Below, piece after piece: positions 48,635 to 59,623 of a stretch of DNA of 64,000 nt; position 1 is the first letter of the stretch; every line of letters starts with the position of its first letter. This DNA is from Lates calcarifer. Its lineage: Eukaryota > Chordata > Actinopteri > Centropomidae. Where the stretch lies: the NCBI RefSeq assembly GCF_001640805.2, contig NC_066850.1, positions 8,469,927 to 8,533,926 of the forward strand. The letters run 5' to 3'. The position numbers and the translations under genes are program-made. The notes under the pieces are model-generated. The model ran no database searches. It saw nothing but the letters and a program-made list of their open reading frames with translations, and was not told the origin of the DNA.

Positions 48635-49215
48635 GTAAACTCAGGGCTTCACCTCCATCACTCATACAAGTAAAGGCCATTGTTATCCACACACCTGGTG
48701 ACAAATTACATAAGACACCCGTAAGCGGCCATATGTCAGGAGAACGCACGCACACACACACACACACACAGTCTGAATCTGTGTTTAATATTCATATGGA
48801 GTCTCTTTGTGACAAGCTGGGGAGGTGTTCAGTCACACACTAATCTGAGGTGATTAGTTGTGTGTGTGTCTGTAAGTGTGTGTGTTATAAAGAGACAGAG
48901 GGAGTGCTGCATAATTGGGAAAACACCATATTTGCACACACTAAAGATGAAACAGTTTCTGGAGTTTTTTCATCAGCGACTGCGTTAAACTGCAGTGCAG
49001 TATGGTTGAAATAGCTCCCTTTTTACAGCCTCTGTCTCACATCATCTCTCTCAATATGCATGTCTTTTCACATGTATATTTCATGTGTGTGTTACAGTGT
49101 GTGTCTGTGCATACTGCTGATGTATATTCATGATATTCATTCAGTTGGCAAGCTAAGAGGAGATACAGCACCGGTTGTAGAGAAGGAAAAAGATGATTTG
49201 ACTGACTTGAGTGTA

Positions 49216-49745
49216 TACACTATATAGACAAAAGTATGTGGAAACTTACACCACTTATGCAAGTGCTGAATATCTCATTCCAAAACTATAAGCATTAAGC
49301 TGCTGCTGTAACAGCCTCCACTCGTCTGGTTTCAGGCTTTCAAACATGATTTTGGAACCTGGCTGCAGGGATTGGTTCCCACTCAGCCACAACAGCATCA
49401 GCGAGGGTCAACACTGATGTTGGAAGATAAGGCCCGGCTCAGAGTCGGCGTTCCAGCTCATCCCAGAGGTGTTGGACAGAGCTGAAATCAGGCCTCTGAG
49501 CAGACCAGTCAAGTTCTTCCACACCAGACTGGGGAAACCATTTCTTTATGGACCTGGCTTTGCGCAAACAGGAGAGGATCCTCACGAAATGATCCTCAAA
49601 CATTATTGTCTAAAATGTCATTGTATTTTGTTGCATTTAGATTTCCATTTACTGGAACTGTGGGACCATGAAACAGCTCCAGGCTAAAACTACACAAAAC
49701 TATGTGAACAGGATTTCCACAGACTTTTAGCTGTATACTGGAGTA
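49216..49745 (-). mobile_element. Tc1/mariner-type transposon, internal deletion derivative
   Basis: The left end CACTATATAGACAAAAGTAT, followed by GTGGAAAC, is preceded by TA. The right end near 49711-49743 reads GATTTCCACAGACTTTTAGC and then TGTATACTG, a decayed inverted copy, with TA close by at 49744-49745. The minus strand between them encodes the C-terminal part of a Tc1-type DDE transposase, including LDWSAQRPDFSSVQHLW, which corresponds to the family pattern W..Q.PDLNP..LW. The frame meets a stop soon after. The N-terminal DNA-binding part and the first catalytic Asp are missing, so the copy cannot move by itself. Confidence 0.8.
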
Positions 49746-52465
49746 CATCTAGTATTCTTCACTAACTCTGGGATATTTTCCAGGAGCCATTTTAAGAACT
49801 AAAGAATTGTTTTTTGACCACAAAAACATGGCATCTGGGAGTGATTGGTCAAAAGAGACAAACAAGCACTAGTTTTTACTTTTTTAAAACTTGGGAATGT
49901 CAATTTCTTGTAAGGTTACTGCTCTACTTTACAGACCAGCACCAAGCCTTACTGGTATTCTTATCGTCCATTTTCACCTCTGAATGCGTCCTTTCAAACC
50001 AACCATGACACCATTTCTGAAAGTCTATAATAAACAACATGATGACTCTGTGTTGTTATGTTGTCAAGCCCAAAAATTGCTCCTAAATCCTTTATCAGTC
50101 TAATTTGCCTGTTTTCCACAGTTCATCAGATGCCATGCAAATGCCAGAGAGACTTTTAATGCCTGTGTTTAATTCCTGGACCTCGGATAACACTGGCTCT
50201 ATTTAGTCACAAAACACCACACACAAATACAGCAAGTCAAATTTAAACCTAGAAGCAGCACTGCCAAATCTAAGAGATGTTTTACAAAGGACCTGTAACT
50301 TAACTGTCAGAAAAGTGGTTTTGACTAAACCTTTCTCCCTGTCTGATTTGCTTAAGCTGCTCAAACTACCGAACTCTGGCCTATTACTGCTGCTCTGTCT
50401 CCACAACTAAAGCAATTAAGCTGGTGACAACTGTAATGTAGGAAAGAGGGTCAAAACTACAACAAATAAGGCCAAATGTAAAAGAAAAATCTATTAAAAC
50501 GGATTGATTTCACTGTGATATTTAGACCGGAAGATACTGAGTATTGGCACAAAACTCTGTCTCTTGTCAGTTTCATTTCAAAAAGTATCAGGATCGAGCT
50601 TCAAAAGAGCCCAAACCACCAAAACACACACTCACGCTTACATGCATAACTTCCTTCCACTGCCTTCCAGCAAAGCCCTTGCCCCAACCACATAATGACA
50701 TTAGCATTTCTAGCCCTCTTCTCTCCACATCTTATCTACTTCAAAAGCAGTGCTTCATTAACTACGGCCATCTATCAGAGAGCAGGGAGCCGGGTGGAAT
50801 GTGTGTGTGTTTCAGTGCTATGTGGGGTCACAGACTTGTAGATTAGCGTGACAGAGTGGACGTCACACCTCCTCTCAGTCCCCTTGTTTGCGTGTTGTCC
50901 CCCGTGTCTCCTCCACTCAGTATCAACATGTTTGTCTCCTCAATGCCACACAACACGCGACATGACCAGAACAGGAAATGCGAGAAATCTACTTATGTTG
51001 AAGCAAACAAAGGGGGCGAAAGTTACAAGAGAATTAAATTAACAATACAATGGTAATGGATTTGACACGGTAACAGCATGAATTACGTCTTTCATTATGT
51101 ATTTACGCAAAAACTACAGCAGCAGTGATCGACACTGACTTTACAGCTTTAACTTTGTTCGTTGCTCTAAAACCACTGCATGAATCAATTTCATGAGTCT
51201 CACCGTTTACGAATGTTTATATCAAGTATTCAGGAATCTTTTTCTTTAAACAACAATCTGTATGTTTCACCTGGACCAACACTAAGTGGTTTTTAACTGT
51301 ATCTAAGATACAGTATTTGCTGATACGATGCCATTATGTACAGAATGTGCACTGTGAGTATTGTGGTGTCTCCACATGAGAGAGGTTATCTGCACAGATC
51401 AGAACAAAAGACCGGTGAGGTAAAAAATGAACAATAAAGCAACTTAAATCCTCTCTGTTCACCCTTTAAATTCCAGACTAAATATGTGTACAGTATATCC
51501 TCCTTTATGAGCATCAGAAAGTCTTCTGTGGGAAAAAATCCAGCCAAACAAATTACCTACACAGCCAAAAATGCTGCGCCAAAGCAGCCTAAATCTAGCA
51601 CATCTTGTCACCACATTCATGCCAGATTAATAATTAATAGCAAAACTTCAAGAGATGACACCGGTCCAAAAGTTGGCCCAAGTTCTGCTAACTGAAGCTA
51701 AATCTCAGCCGGTATCGGTCCAGGTCTGCACTGCCAAATCTGGCAACCGTACTGTGCACTGGCCAAGTTGGACCAACTTGTTCTGTTTTGGGGAACTGTA
51801 TAATTTTAGCTGCTCACACAGTATCAGAAAAAATTCATGGAAGCATTAGTCATGTAGCCTAACTTTATAGGTGTGTTCAGACGGGGCACAAAGCTTCGTT
51901 TTATTCATGTAAATTTGACTGGCTGAGCTGTTTTGGCAGTCTGTGGTTATTTGCCACACTGTACTAGTAATTTACTTATTTATAAAACTGACAGTCCTAC
52001 TATTACTGAAGATTGTGATTATATGTTACAACATAATACGCACTTGTGGACCACCGTAGGTTACTAACAACCATTAATCTGTCTTTGTTGATGCTATTTA
52101 ATCACACAGACACAATGTTAATAAAGTTAAGCTGTATCCTGTATATTACAACCCACACAGAGTGTCTATATTGGTATTGGTTAACATTTAACAGTCACCA
52201 CCTGGAGGCTATATCTTTGCCACATTTTATTTTACCAGTACATCACTCCCTTTCCTGAGGCACCGCCACTGTTACATTCCTCTTCTAGGGGAAGACACGA
52301 CCTGCGCAACACTAATAAATCTCAGGTTGTGCTTGTAGGGGGAGAGCAGTTCTCAGAAGAGCTGTGGATTCCCTGAATTCCCCATTCGCCACCGTCAGCC
52401 AACACCAATGTCGCGCCGAGAGGCATGATGGGTAAAAGATGCTCCCACACGGCGATAACAGATGT

Positions 52466-52810
52466 AGTGCGGCATGAGATGAGAGTGAGAGAGGCAGACC
52501 AAGAGCCATGGAGGGAGATAGAGGAAAGTAGGGTGCAGGGGGAGGAGAAAACGATAAAGAGCAACAGTAGGGAGCCTGGATCGTTCGTCCTCTGGAGAGG
52601 AGAGGAGTGGAGGGAGGAGAGAGAGAGATTGTGGAGTGAAGTGAGTGATGGAGAGGAAGCCAGAGAGGTACTGACAGAGAATCCAGGGCACCAGATGGAC
52701 AGAGACGGAAAGGAAAAGAAAAAGAGATTTGAGACTCAGATAAAAAAACAAAGATTTAGATTGAGAGAAGAACAAAGAGAGACAGAGGCTTAGAGTGAGA
52801 GAGAGAGTGT
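52466..52810 (+). repeat. Purine-rich (GA-rich) tract
   Basis: About 345 bases of strongly purine-biased plus strand, pyrimidine-rich on the other. The plus-strand frame 52425-52793 (Glu/Arg/Lys-rich) and the minus-strand frames (Leu/Ser/Phe-rich) are consequences of that bias. Mirror-like purine runs may form triplex DNA. Confidence 0.7.
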
Positions 52811-52817
52811 ATATGTA

Positions 52818-52826
52818 TGTGTGTGT

Positions 52827-52858
<32 letters not shown>
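52818..52858 (+). repeat. (TG)n microsatellite, left member of an inverted pair
   Basis: About 20 TG units with one ATG interruption. The complementary CA array follows at 52959-53004 on the same strand, about 100 bases away. Confidence 0.95.
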
Positions 52859-52955
52859 CTTGGCGAGTACGGAGGTCTCAGTTTCTTGGCAGGATGTTGC
52901 AGCAGAGTTTGGCCCAGGCCCTAATGGAGATGTAAGAAGCCTCTGAGTTTGATCA

Positions 52956-52958
<3 letters not shown>

Positions 52959-53004
<46 letters not shown>
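52959..53004 (+). repeat. (CA)n microsatellite, right member of an inverted pair
   Basis: About 23 uninterrupted CA units. Transcribed RNA from either strand could pair this array with 52818-52858, leaving a loop of about 100 bases. Confidence 0.95.
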
Positions 53005-53006
<2 letters not shown>

Positions 53007-53394
53007 TCACACCTTCATCCCCTCTCCACCAGTCTGTCTCCAGACAAACTCAATGCCCTGACGCCACTGCTAAACCCAAACTAAAGCAAAATCACAGAGA
53101 AATGTTCAGTGAATGAATCATATGCTGCACCTCTGCAACGAGCCACAATGGTCCCACATTTTTTCAGGCTTTAAAAACTGTCTGATTTTAAACAAAGAAT
53201 ATGACTATCCAGGTGAAAATAACACATTCTCTTCACTTTCTATCAGTGAAATCTCAAGAGCACCATGTTCACTGGAAACTACCACAAAAAGTTTCTTCTT
53301 GCAACTACTTTTGAATTTAATAGGACACAAAATGCAAGTGAAAACACTCTTAAAAACATATTTGCTTCCTTTAAAGATAATTTTAGTCAAATTT

Positions 53395-53630
53395 AGTGAA
53401 ACTAATCGATTAGTTGTTCTGTATATCAAATATCAGAAAATTGTGGGAAAATACCCATTATCTTTTTGCAGGATCTGAGGTGACACAATCCAGTTGCTTG
53501 TTTTATCCAACCAGCAGCTCAAATCCCACAGGTATTCAGTTTACGATCATATAAGACAAAGAAAAGGATCAATCTTCATGCTTAAGAGGCTGGAACCAAT
53601 AAATTTTGGCGTTTTTGCTTCATCCATATC
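53395..53630 (+). repeat. Percomorph GATTAATCGAT repeat, copy 3 (most complete)
   Basis: Has AACTAATCGATTAGTTGTTC, AATATCAGAAAATTGTGGG, TGCTTGTTTTATCCAACCAG, ATTCAGTTTACGATCATATA and AGACAAAGAAAAGGATCAAT, then AGGCTGGAACCAATAAATTTT. The block order matches a widespread percomorph repeat, and explains the 121-codon open frame at 53113-53478. Confidence 0.65.
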
Positions 53631-53831
53631 ACTCAGGCAACACTCTGGAACAACCTGAGTGTAAGTCACTGTAAATCTTGTACACACAAAAATAGGTGAC
53701 GCACAGATGCTGTTGTGTGTGTTCTTCTAAATCCAGTCCTTAATGTGACTTGCTTCTCCACAGTTAACCTTTGACCCAGTTTAACTGTCCTGGACCAGCT
53801 CCCAAACTCCTGTCCATCACACAGACACACA

Positions 53832-53832
<1 letters not shown>

Positions 53833-53865
<33 letters not shown>
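53833..53865 (+). repeat. (CA)n microsatellite
   Basis: About 16 CA units preceded by CAGA-interrupted units. Confidence 0.95.
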
Positions 53866-53866
<1 letters not shown>

Positions 53867-54739
53867 CCCGTGAATACTAGCGGTGGTTATGCAAGGACAG
53901 TGGTTATGTCACACACTTGGCACTCACACACATACAAAGACGCTGCTTGCCAGGCTTGGTTTTTAGTCATCTGATTTGCTGTTTCCTGAAACCAAGAGCT
54001 GAGGTGTTGCGGCCATGAAACAACTTGAGAAAAATAAACATAATTTTGCGGATTCCTCTCTCGTTCTTCATCTTTGTTGGACGCCACTGAAACCACACAC
54101 AGACCCATGCTGGGGAGCTACAAAGATACAGAGCCGCTTAAAGACTCCAACACAAGCAGGGGAAGACTTCAGAAAATAAACGCCAGGGAGACCGCCTGTG
54201 AGGATGCCAATTAAAACAGAGAGTCCAAACTGGAGCGTGTGTGTTCGAGTGTGTGTCTCCTCTGGAAGTCACTTCATTCCACTTAAAGGTTGTTTGTTTG
54301 CAAAGGAGGAGGTAAACACACCTAGCTGCACACACATACAAACAAAAACAAGATGGGCTTTCCCCCCGAACATTATTGAGCGAGATGGAGAGGAGGGATC
54401 AGCCGCCATCTGCTGAATCATGAGTCATTCTCTTTAGAGTGTATCAGCTTTCAATCACCATCACTCCATCTCCATCAGGATGGTGTAATACACAGCAGAT
54501 GCATACATCCTCATTTCTTCTGTCAGACACTACACAGGGTCTGATGTGTACGATGACAAGCTGTCATCACAAATTCATCTTCACTGTTAATATTAGTTTG
54601 TGTGTAAAGCTGCTTAAAGGAAAATCCATGTGCAGATACTTTGTTATCCCTTTACAAGAAACAGCACAGCAGGACATATAAATAAAGAGAGGATGTAATA
54701 AATACTGACTCCACAGTTGATAAAAACCTAAATTAAAAG

Positions 54740-55086
54740 TACGGATGCACCTGTCTAATCCACCGAGTTGGTACCAGCACTAGCAGTGACCTGATTAAGT
54801 GGATCAGTTAACGGCCAGATGTGACCAGTCCCTATTAAATATAGCATCTTCCTCACTGCAAAATTCATTTTTAAGTTGCATTCATTCAGCCACAGAGAGT
54901 CAACCTCTGGCCTCATGTTAGCTTACATAAAAATAACCCCAGCGTAACCCACAGTGAGGAATACAGATTATAATTTAGGAAAACACTGCACTGCTACAGG
55001 ATCAGTACTCAGTATCAAATAACATGAAATAAGATACTGGAATTGGTATTGGGAGTGTGAACAGTGCAGGAATCGGTGCATCCCTG
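54740..55086. mobile_element. hAT-like MITE with GGATGCACC ends
   Basis: The left end reads TACGGATGCACCTGTC and the right end, on the minus strand, CAGGGATGCACCGATTCC. The interior has ordered fragments such as AATTGGTATTGGGAGTGTGA, which resemble a common fish element built around a GATATTGGTATCGG core. I see no clear 8-bp target duplication and no transposase. Confidence 0.55.
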
Positions 55087-55346
55087 GTAAAATAACCTAA
55101 TAAAAATGCATAAAATCCATCTTAAATGTGAAGTAGCACTAAAATGACATGATGTACCAGAGTGTTAGTAACAGAAGTTGATGGATAAATGTACCACACA
55201 ATCTCTAAATGGAAATATAATTAATTACTCCACACACCATGTGTTAAAGCTTCTGTTAGTTAATAAATTTGTATCATTTTACTCTCATTCTTAGAAGATA
55301 TGTACACACTGGGAAGAAGCCTTTCCTCTTAAAACCTACTGTAGCC

Positions 55347-55848
55347 TAGGGATGTTTTTGCTATTGCTACATAGCTAATATTAGCATTAGCAACTGTTTA
55401 CTTACCAGTCAAGAAGAAATGTTGTGATTTCAGCATCAAATTTCATCCCGTTACTCACCAAGAGCTGTCTCCAGTGATGGAAAGCAACGCCATGTTAACT
55501 CTTGCTTTGTTTATATTTCTATCACCTCTTTTGTTTATTGACAAGTGGTTTCTTGCCACTTACTTCTTCATCCTCCTCATGTTAGACTGCTTAAGAGCAT
55601 GCTAACTAGCTAGCTTACAGCTAGCTGGTTAGTGCACTAACATCAGTAGAAGAAAAGTGATAGAAACAGAAGCAAAAAAACAATTAATATTGGTGGAGAC
55701 AGCTCTTGGCGAGTAAGTGAATGAAGGTTTAATGCTGAACTCGCAATGTTGAAAATAGCTCTTGGCCGGTAAAGAAATGAAGTGAACTCACAACATTGTT
55801 AATGCTAACAGTGGCTATGTAGAAATAGCAAAAGCTTAGATATAGCAC
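55347..55848. mobile_element. Foldback element, arms over 200 bp
   Basis: Left-arm blocks TTTTGCTATTGCTACATAGC, ATTAGCATTAGCAAC, ACTCACCAAGAGCTGTCTCC and TATTTCTATCACC occur in reverse complement and reverse order on the right as GGTGGAGACAGCTCTTGGCG, GTTAATGCTAACAGTGGCTA and TGTAGAAATAGCAAAAGCTT. The centre is a CTAACTAGCTAGCTTACAGC palindrome. The whole unit of about 500 bp could form one hairpin. It has no coding capacity. Confidence 0.7.
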
Positions 55849-56492
55849 ATTTAATTCATAGAGACTGATGAAAACACTCAACATTTACAGGGATATTGTA
55901 CTGTATGTATCCTACAGCAAACCTTCCATTTGTTTTTACAGGATTAAAGCTAATGGATATATCCAAGTGTGATATTGTGTCTTTTTTTTACTTCAAAAAA
56001 CATGTTGGAGATGTGTTTGATTTTCCCTTTACAGCACAGAGACCTACAAACATCCAGTCACCATGTACAGTACAGGTCATCTACAAGAGAATATCACCCA
56101 TTAAACAGCAGTGAGATCATCCAGTATTGATTTTCCACTGTGCGCGTGTGTTCATGCTCAATGCTCCACACCACAAAACTGCAGCATAACAGTCAGGGGA
56201 TCATCTTCTCTACATCCTGTGCTCATGTATATGTGTGTGTGTGTATGTCCATGTTCATGTCCCACTTGGCAGTTTAGTGTGATTCTTTCAGCGAAAAAAG
56301 GAACCTCATGACTTAGGAATGCTATGAATGGCTTAGAGGCCTTAAGATGGGAAACTATGCATTGATTCCCGGACATCATTCCCATAACATTAGCCTGCAC
56401 ACACTCCTCCACTCTGACCTCTCTGTTGACTCACTCATCCGCTAAAGTACAAACAGCTCTCTATTAGGAGGTGTGTCACACAGCTGGTCAGT

Positions 56493-56520
<28 letters not shown>
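56493..56520 (+). repeat. (CA)n microsatellite
   Basis: Fourteen CA units in intron 1. Confidence 0.95.
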
Positions 56521-56524
<4 letters not shown>

Positions 56525-57257
56525 TGCTTCTAACCAGATGTGTGTATTTGGCCCACCCAGCATTTTACAGACATCTCCTCATGGGCCAATGTCTTGACCC
56601 AATAAAAGCCAAGTGTGTGTGTAAAACAGTAGACATAACTCACTGACAATAACACAATGTCAAAAACCAACAGAGATATTTCCACCCATAATGAATCTCT
56701 CTAACCTGAACTTAATCCTCCATATCTGGTGTTAAAAAGCTACGGTCACTGTACTTTGTTTCTTGAGCTACAGTCTGATCCTGGCGCTGCATTTCCTCCA
56801 ACGTTTTCCCCGCAGCGCAACTTTATCTCCTCAGTTGATCTCCACATCAATTCAGTGTTCTGTAAATAATCACCGCCCTTCAATAAATTCAATTAAATGC
56901 TAATTTGTAAAGCAAACATGATATGCAACATTGTTTACAGTTTTAGGATGTGGGAGATGAGATACATACAGTAACAAGCTGGGTTTAATATTTCTGGTTT
57001 ACTCCTGTTTAGCAGCACAAATTCATGGCGTGAAGGACAAACAAATGTTATCAGGCAAGAGTTTAAATGTGTCCCAAGTCCATATCACACACTAATTTAA
57101 TCAGGTTTTAGGTATGTTGACCGTTCACACTGGACAGTAACAATAAAGTACTCAAGTATGCATACTTCTGAAGTATATTAGGAAGCACAGACAACTACAC
57201 AAAGTCTATCCCCGGATAACGGGTATAGAGGTGTGGCTGAGAGCTCTCTAAAAATTC

Positions 57258-57492
57258 CAGTAGGTTGACTTTGAATTTTTCTATGTTTATTGCCAGAGAA
57301 CACAAAGTACAGCTGGGACTGATGGGAAAAGTCAGGACATCACCAAGCTTACTACATTTAATCCTGAGGGGAAATCTCATGGCAATCCGTGAACCTCATG
57401 GTGGCACTAAAGGAAAAGTCGGTAGGATTCATCCTCTGGGAACCATGAATATCTGTACTAAAACCCATGGTAATCCATCTAATTGTTTTTGA
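57258..57492 (+). repeat. Percomorph interspersed repeat (ATTCATCCTCTGGG family), copy 2
   Basis: Runs through ACACAAAGTACAGCTGGGAC, TGATGGGAAAAGTCAGGACA, AACCTCATGGTGGCACTAAA and GGATTCATCCTCTGGGAACC to AATCCATCTAATTGTTTT. The right half matches 33618-33720. Confidence 0.7.
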
Positions 57493-59401
57493 TTAATCGG
57501 CCTTTGGATCAAAGCGATCAGTGGCAATAAAAAGCCCTGACAGTATGAAAATTATTACACAGTACATGCTGTATACGGTTAGTATACAGTCTAGAACTGG
57601 GGTGAATCTATTGCGTGACAAGCCCACTTCTGCTTTCATTAAAAATTATGTTGGAACTGGGAACCAACAAAAGCGTATCAACACGCATGTGGCTTCAATT
57701 ATTCCATAACATCTAACAAATTTATTGTCACAAAGAGGAAATTAATGCGCAGAAAACAGAAACACATTAACACAAAGAAACAACAGTATCAAACGACTCA
57801 AATCACAGGTGTCGTGAGAGGTGACAAACCACAGACACAATGCACTGCCTGGTCTTGGCCACCTGTTGCAGGTGTTGGCGAATTTTGACACCACATGAAA
57901 ACACCTTTGGATACTTCATTAATGAAAGAAGCCAAACACTAATTATTTTCAGCATTCAAAACAAACGTTTCCAGTGCATTAAAGTGTTTAAATTAAGCTG
58001 TATTCATTTTAGACAAGTTCAAGTTCTTGCCCTTTAAGCGCCCAGACCCCAGTGGCTCCCAGTTTATGAACCTCTGGATCTGTGTGTGAGCGGTTGGCAT
58101 TCTCGGCTGCCGGTCTGCGACCTCAGCCCTGGTCATGAAACGCTCTTGCTCGAGGGGGCCCGAGGCGATGCTCCTCCCGGACGCCTTCGCCTTTGATCTC
58201 CTAATCACCTGGCCCAGCCTCAGCCTCGGCAGAGAGAGAGAGGGAGGGAGGGAGAGGCTGCAGGGGTGGGAGGAGCGGACAATAAGACCATCAGCAGTTG
58301 TTCTCGCAGGAACATTGAAGCCTTTGTGGTGCGGGAGTTGGAGGCTTCAAGGAGGTTCTTAAACTCCACTATTAAGATTTGGAGTCATGAGTCAGGGGTT
58401 CAAGGTGATAGAGCTAAAGTCAGTGAACATTTTGCCACCTGTTAACCTCACATAAGCAAATACATTTCCTCACTTTGCCCACACACCTGCTCAATGATAC
58501 AATTCAAGAAGCAGCCAAAGCCAGATCACCTTTTCAGGAAATCACTGTTTGTTTATCTTCTGACTAAAAACAGCTCATGCATGCAGACCTGTTTAGCTCC
58601 CAGCTTTCCCAGCATCACCTGAATGGACTGAGCTTTACAAACACCACAGTTATGCCCCTGTAGGTTCAATCTAGTGATGCAGTCAAGATTGAGACCACAA
58701 TAAATGCCAGAAAGGGGACAAAAGAAAAGGGGAATACATGGATCTAAAGTGAGAAAGACAGACTGGATTTGTTACAAATGTGTCCATCATCCCAGTGTCA
58801 CACTGTTTTGTCCTCATGTTCAAGAAATCAACATTATGACAGCTGTCAGAGTCGTGGAGCTGAAGGTACTGTCTGTTCTTTTTGTGCTCAGCATGCGGTG
58901 GCTCCCCCAGCACTCAATCCAAACCTGGCACCCAGAGAGGACAGGCGGGGAGGATGACAGACCTTTTTACATTGTCCCACACTGACAGACAAAATCTAAC
59001 TCAGATAGGTGCTTTATGTATATTTTGGTCTGTAGCCTGCAGCATTTCTATGTTTTTTAAAGCACTTTGCTTCACACTCACTTCACTCTGTTGACTTTGC
59101 ATAACAGACTTCCTTTCCTGTCTCTTCTTCTCCTGTGTCATGCAGCATGTTGCAACCACGCACAAAGCTCCTAAAACACCTCATTTTATCAGGTTCTTTA
59201 TCCCCATATGGAAAGACTGTGCTGCTGATACAGTGTGGTGGAGACACTCAACAGTCTGTACTGCAGCTGAGAGGGGTGAAGCTATGGTTGGAGTAGCAGT
59301 TCCTTGGCTCATTTCTGGCGCATTCATCTATGATGAAGCGAAATAATGTCTAATTTTACACTGTAGGGGTCATGGGAAATATATTCTAGAAGGTTTCTTA
59401 C

Positions 59402-59532
59402 CTCAGTAGATTGGGCAGAGGGATGGAGCCGGAGCCTGACCCCAGTATCCCCTTCTTCCCACTCAATAGTTTCTCCACCAGGGCGACATTCCCGGTCCGG
59501 GCGGCTTCCAGCAGCTCCTGCTCCTTCCCCAT
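59402..59532 (-). CDS. anks1b: anks1b coding exon 1 (start codon, residues 1-43 plus two bases)
   Basis: The minus strand reads ATG at 59532-59530 and encodes 43 residues beginning [20 protein letters not shown], followed by [10 protein letters not shown], a short Gly/Ser stretch and PLPNLL. It ends with AG, the first two bases of a Ser codon. The donor is CTGAG|GTAAGA, exon ending at 59402. The start was chosen because it matches the conserved ANKS1B N-terminus and has G at -3 and G at +4, a good Kozak context. The segment [17 protein letters not shown] is the helix pair of a first, degenerate ankyrin unit. The Gly/Ser linker is short, as in ANKS1B and unlike the long Gly-rich insert of ANKS1A. 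The exon sits at the edge of a CpG-rich promoter region. Confidence 0.95.
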
Positions 59533-59585
59533 CCCGGACACAAGTTTGCAACAACGGGGCGATGAAAATCCAGCAAATCTCCCAT
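59463..59585 (-). other. Upstream ORF overlapping the anks1b start codon
   Basis: An ATG at 59585-59583 lies 53 bases upstream of the anks1b ATG in a different frame. It opens 40 codons ([12 protein letters not shown]... ending MSPWWRNY) that run past the main start and stop at TGA inside exon 1. Its context is weak at -3 (T) but has G at +4. The main ATG has the stronger context. If the transcript starts upstream of 59585, ribosomes using this ATG could not re-initiate at the main start. Translation of the peptide itself is not implied by its sequence, which looks like a frame shadow of exon 1. Confidence 0.5.
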
Positions 59586-59623
59586 AAATCCCTGCTGCCC
59601 TTCTCCCCTCCGACCCCTTCTTT

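Larger units (their letters stand above)
39232..49215 (-). other. anks1b: anks1b intron 1 (39.2-49.2 kb)
   Basis: No supported exon. It has an eroded MITE fragment near 39960-40045, microsatellites at 40500-40533, 40711-40752, 40858-40898, 41045-41064, 45052-45073 and 48581-48632, a percomorph repeat at 43086-43260, the AT/T30 tract at 44049-44100, and a CpG-containing, non-repetitive stretch at 47330-47575. The region 44700-45620 has overlapping open frames on both strands, caused by purine/pyrimidine bias and CA runs. The short segment 45125-45180 with three GATTA sites stands out. Confidence 0.7.
49746..59401 (-). other. anks1b: anks1b intron 1, part nearest exon 1 (49.7-59.4 kb)
   Basis: No supported exon. 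It contains a purine-rich tract (52466-52810), an inverted TG/CA microsatellite pair (52818-53004), further CA arrays at 53833-53865 and 56493-56520, percomorph repeats at 53395-53630 and 57258-57492, a hAT-like element at 54740-55086, and a foldback element at 55347-55848. Other stretches, such as 49800-52250 and 57700-59400, show only short, motif-free open frames. Confidence 0.7.
1..59532 (-). other. anks1b: anks1b locus, 5' part of the gene (coding exons 1-3 and introns)
   Basis: Three exons on the minus strand join in one frame to give 123 residues that closely match the N-terminus of vertebrate ANKS1B. ANKS1B (AIDA-1/EB-1) is known as a neuronal scaffold with N-terminal ankyrin repeats, two SAM domains and a C-terminal PTB domain; it acts at the postsynaptic density and in the nucleus and binds the APP intracellular domain. 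Only the start of the ankyrin region is here. The paralogue ANKS1A has a long glycine-rich insert after the first 30 residues, which is absent. The residues [13 protein letters not shown] and ILIHHGPSH also favour ANKS1B. The gene continues beyond base 1; I found no exon 4 between 1 and 3852. Shorter AIDA-1 isoforms that start at internal promoters would lie outside this window. Confidence 0.93.

Noticed and set aside
48299..48843. Frames of 110 and 150 codons around 48.3-48.8 kb
   Set aside because: Both pass through the (CA)26 array. The non-repeat parts show no known motif or splice sites I would trust.
49469..49687. 72-codon plus-strand frame
   Set aside because: It is the antisense of the Tc1 transposase remnant.
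52395..52793. Glu/Arg/Lys-rich 122-codon frame (+) and Leu/Ser-rich 126-codon frame (-)
   Set aside because: Both follow from the purine bias of this tract. No splice context or conserved motif supports a coding exon.
53113..53478. 121-codon plus-strand frame
   Set aside because: Half of it lies in the GATTAATCGAT repeat. Composition is AT-rich with no conserved domain.
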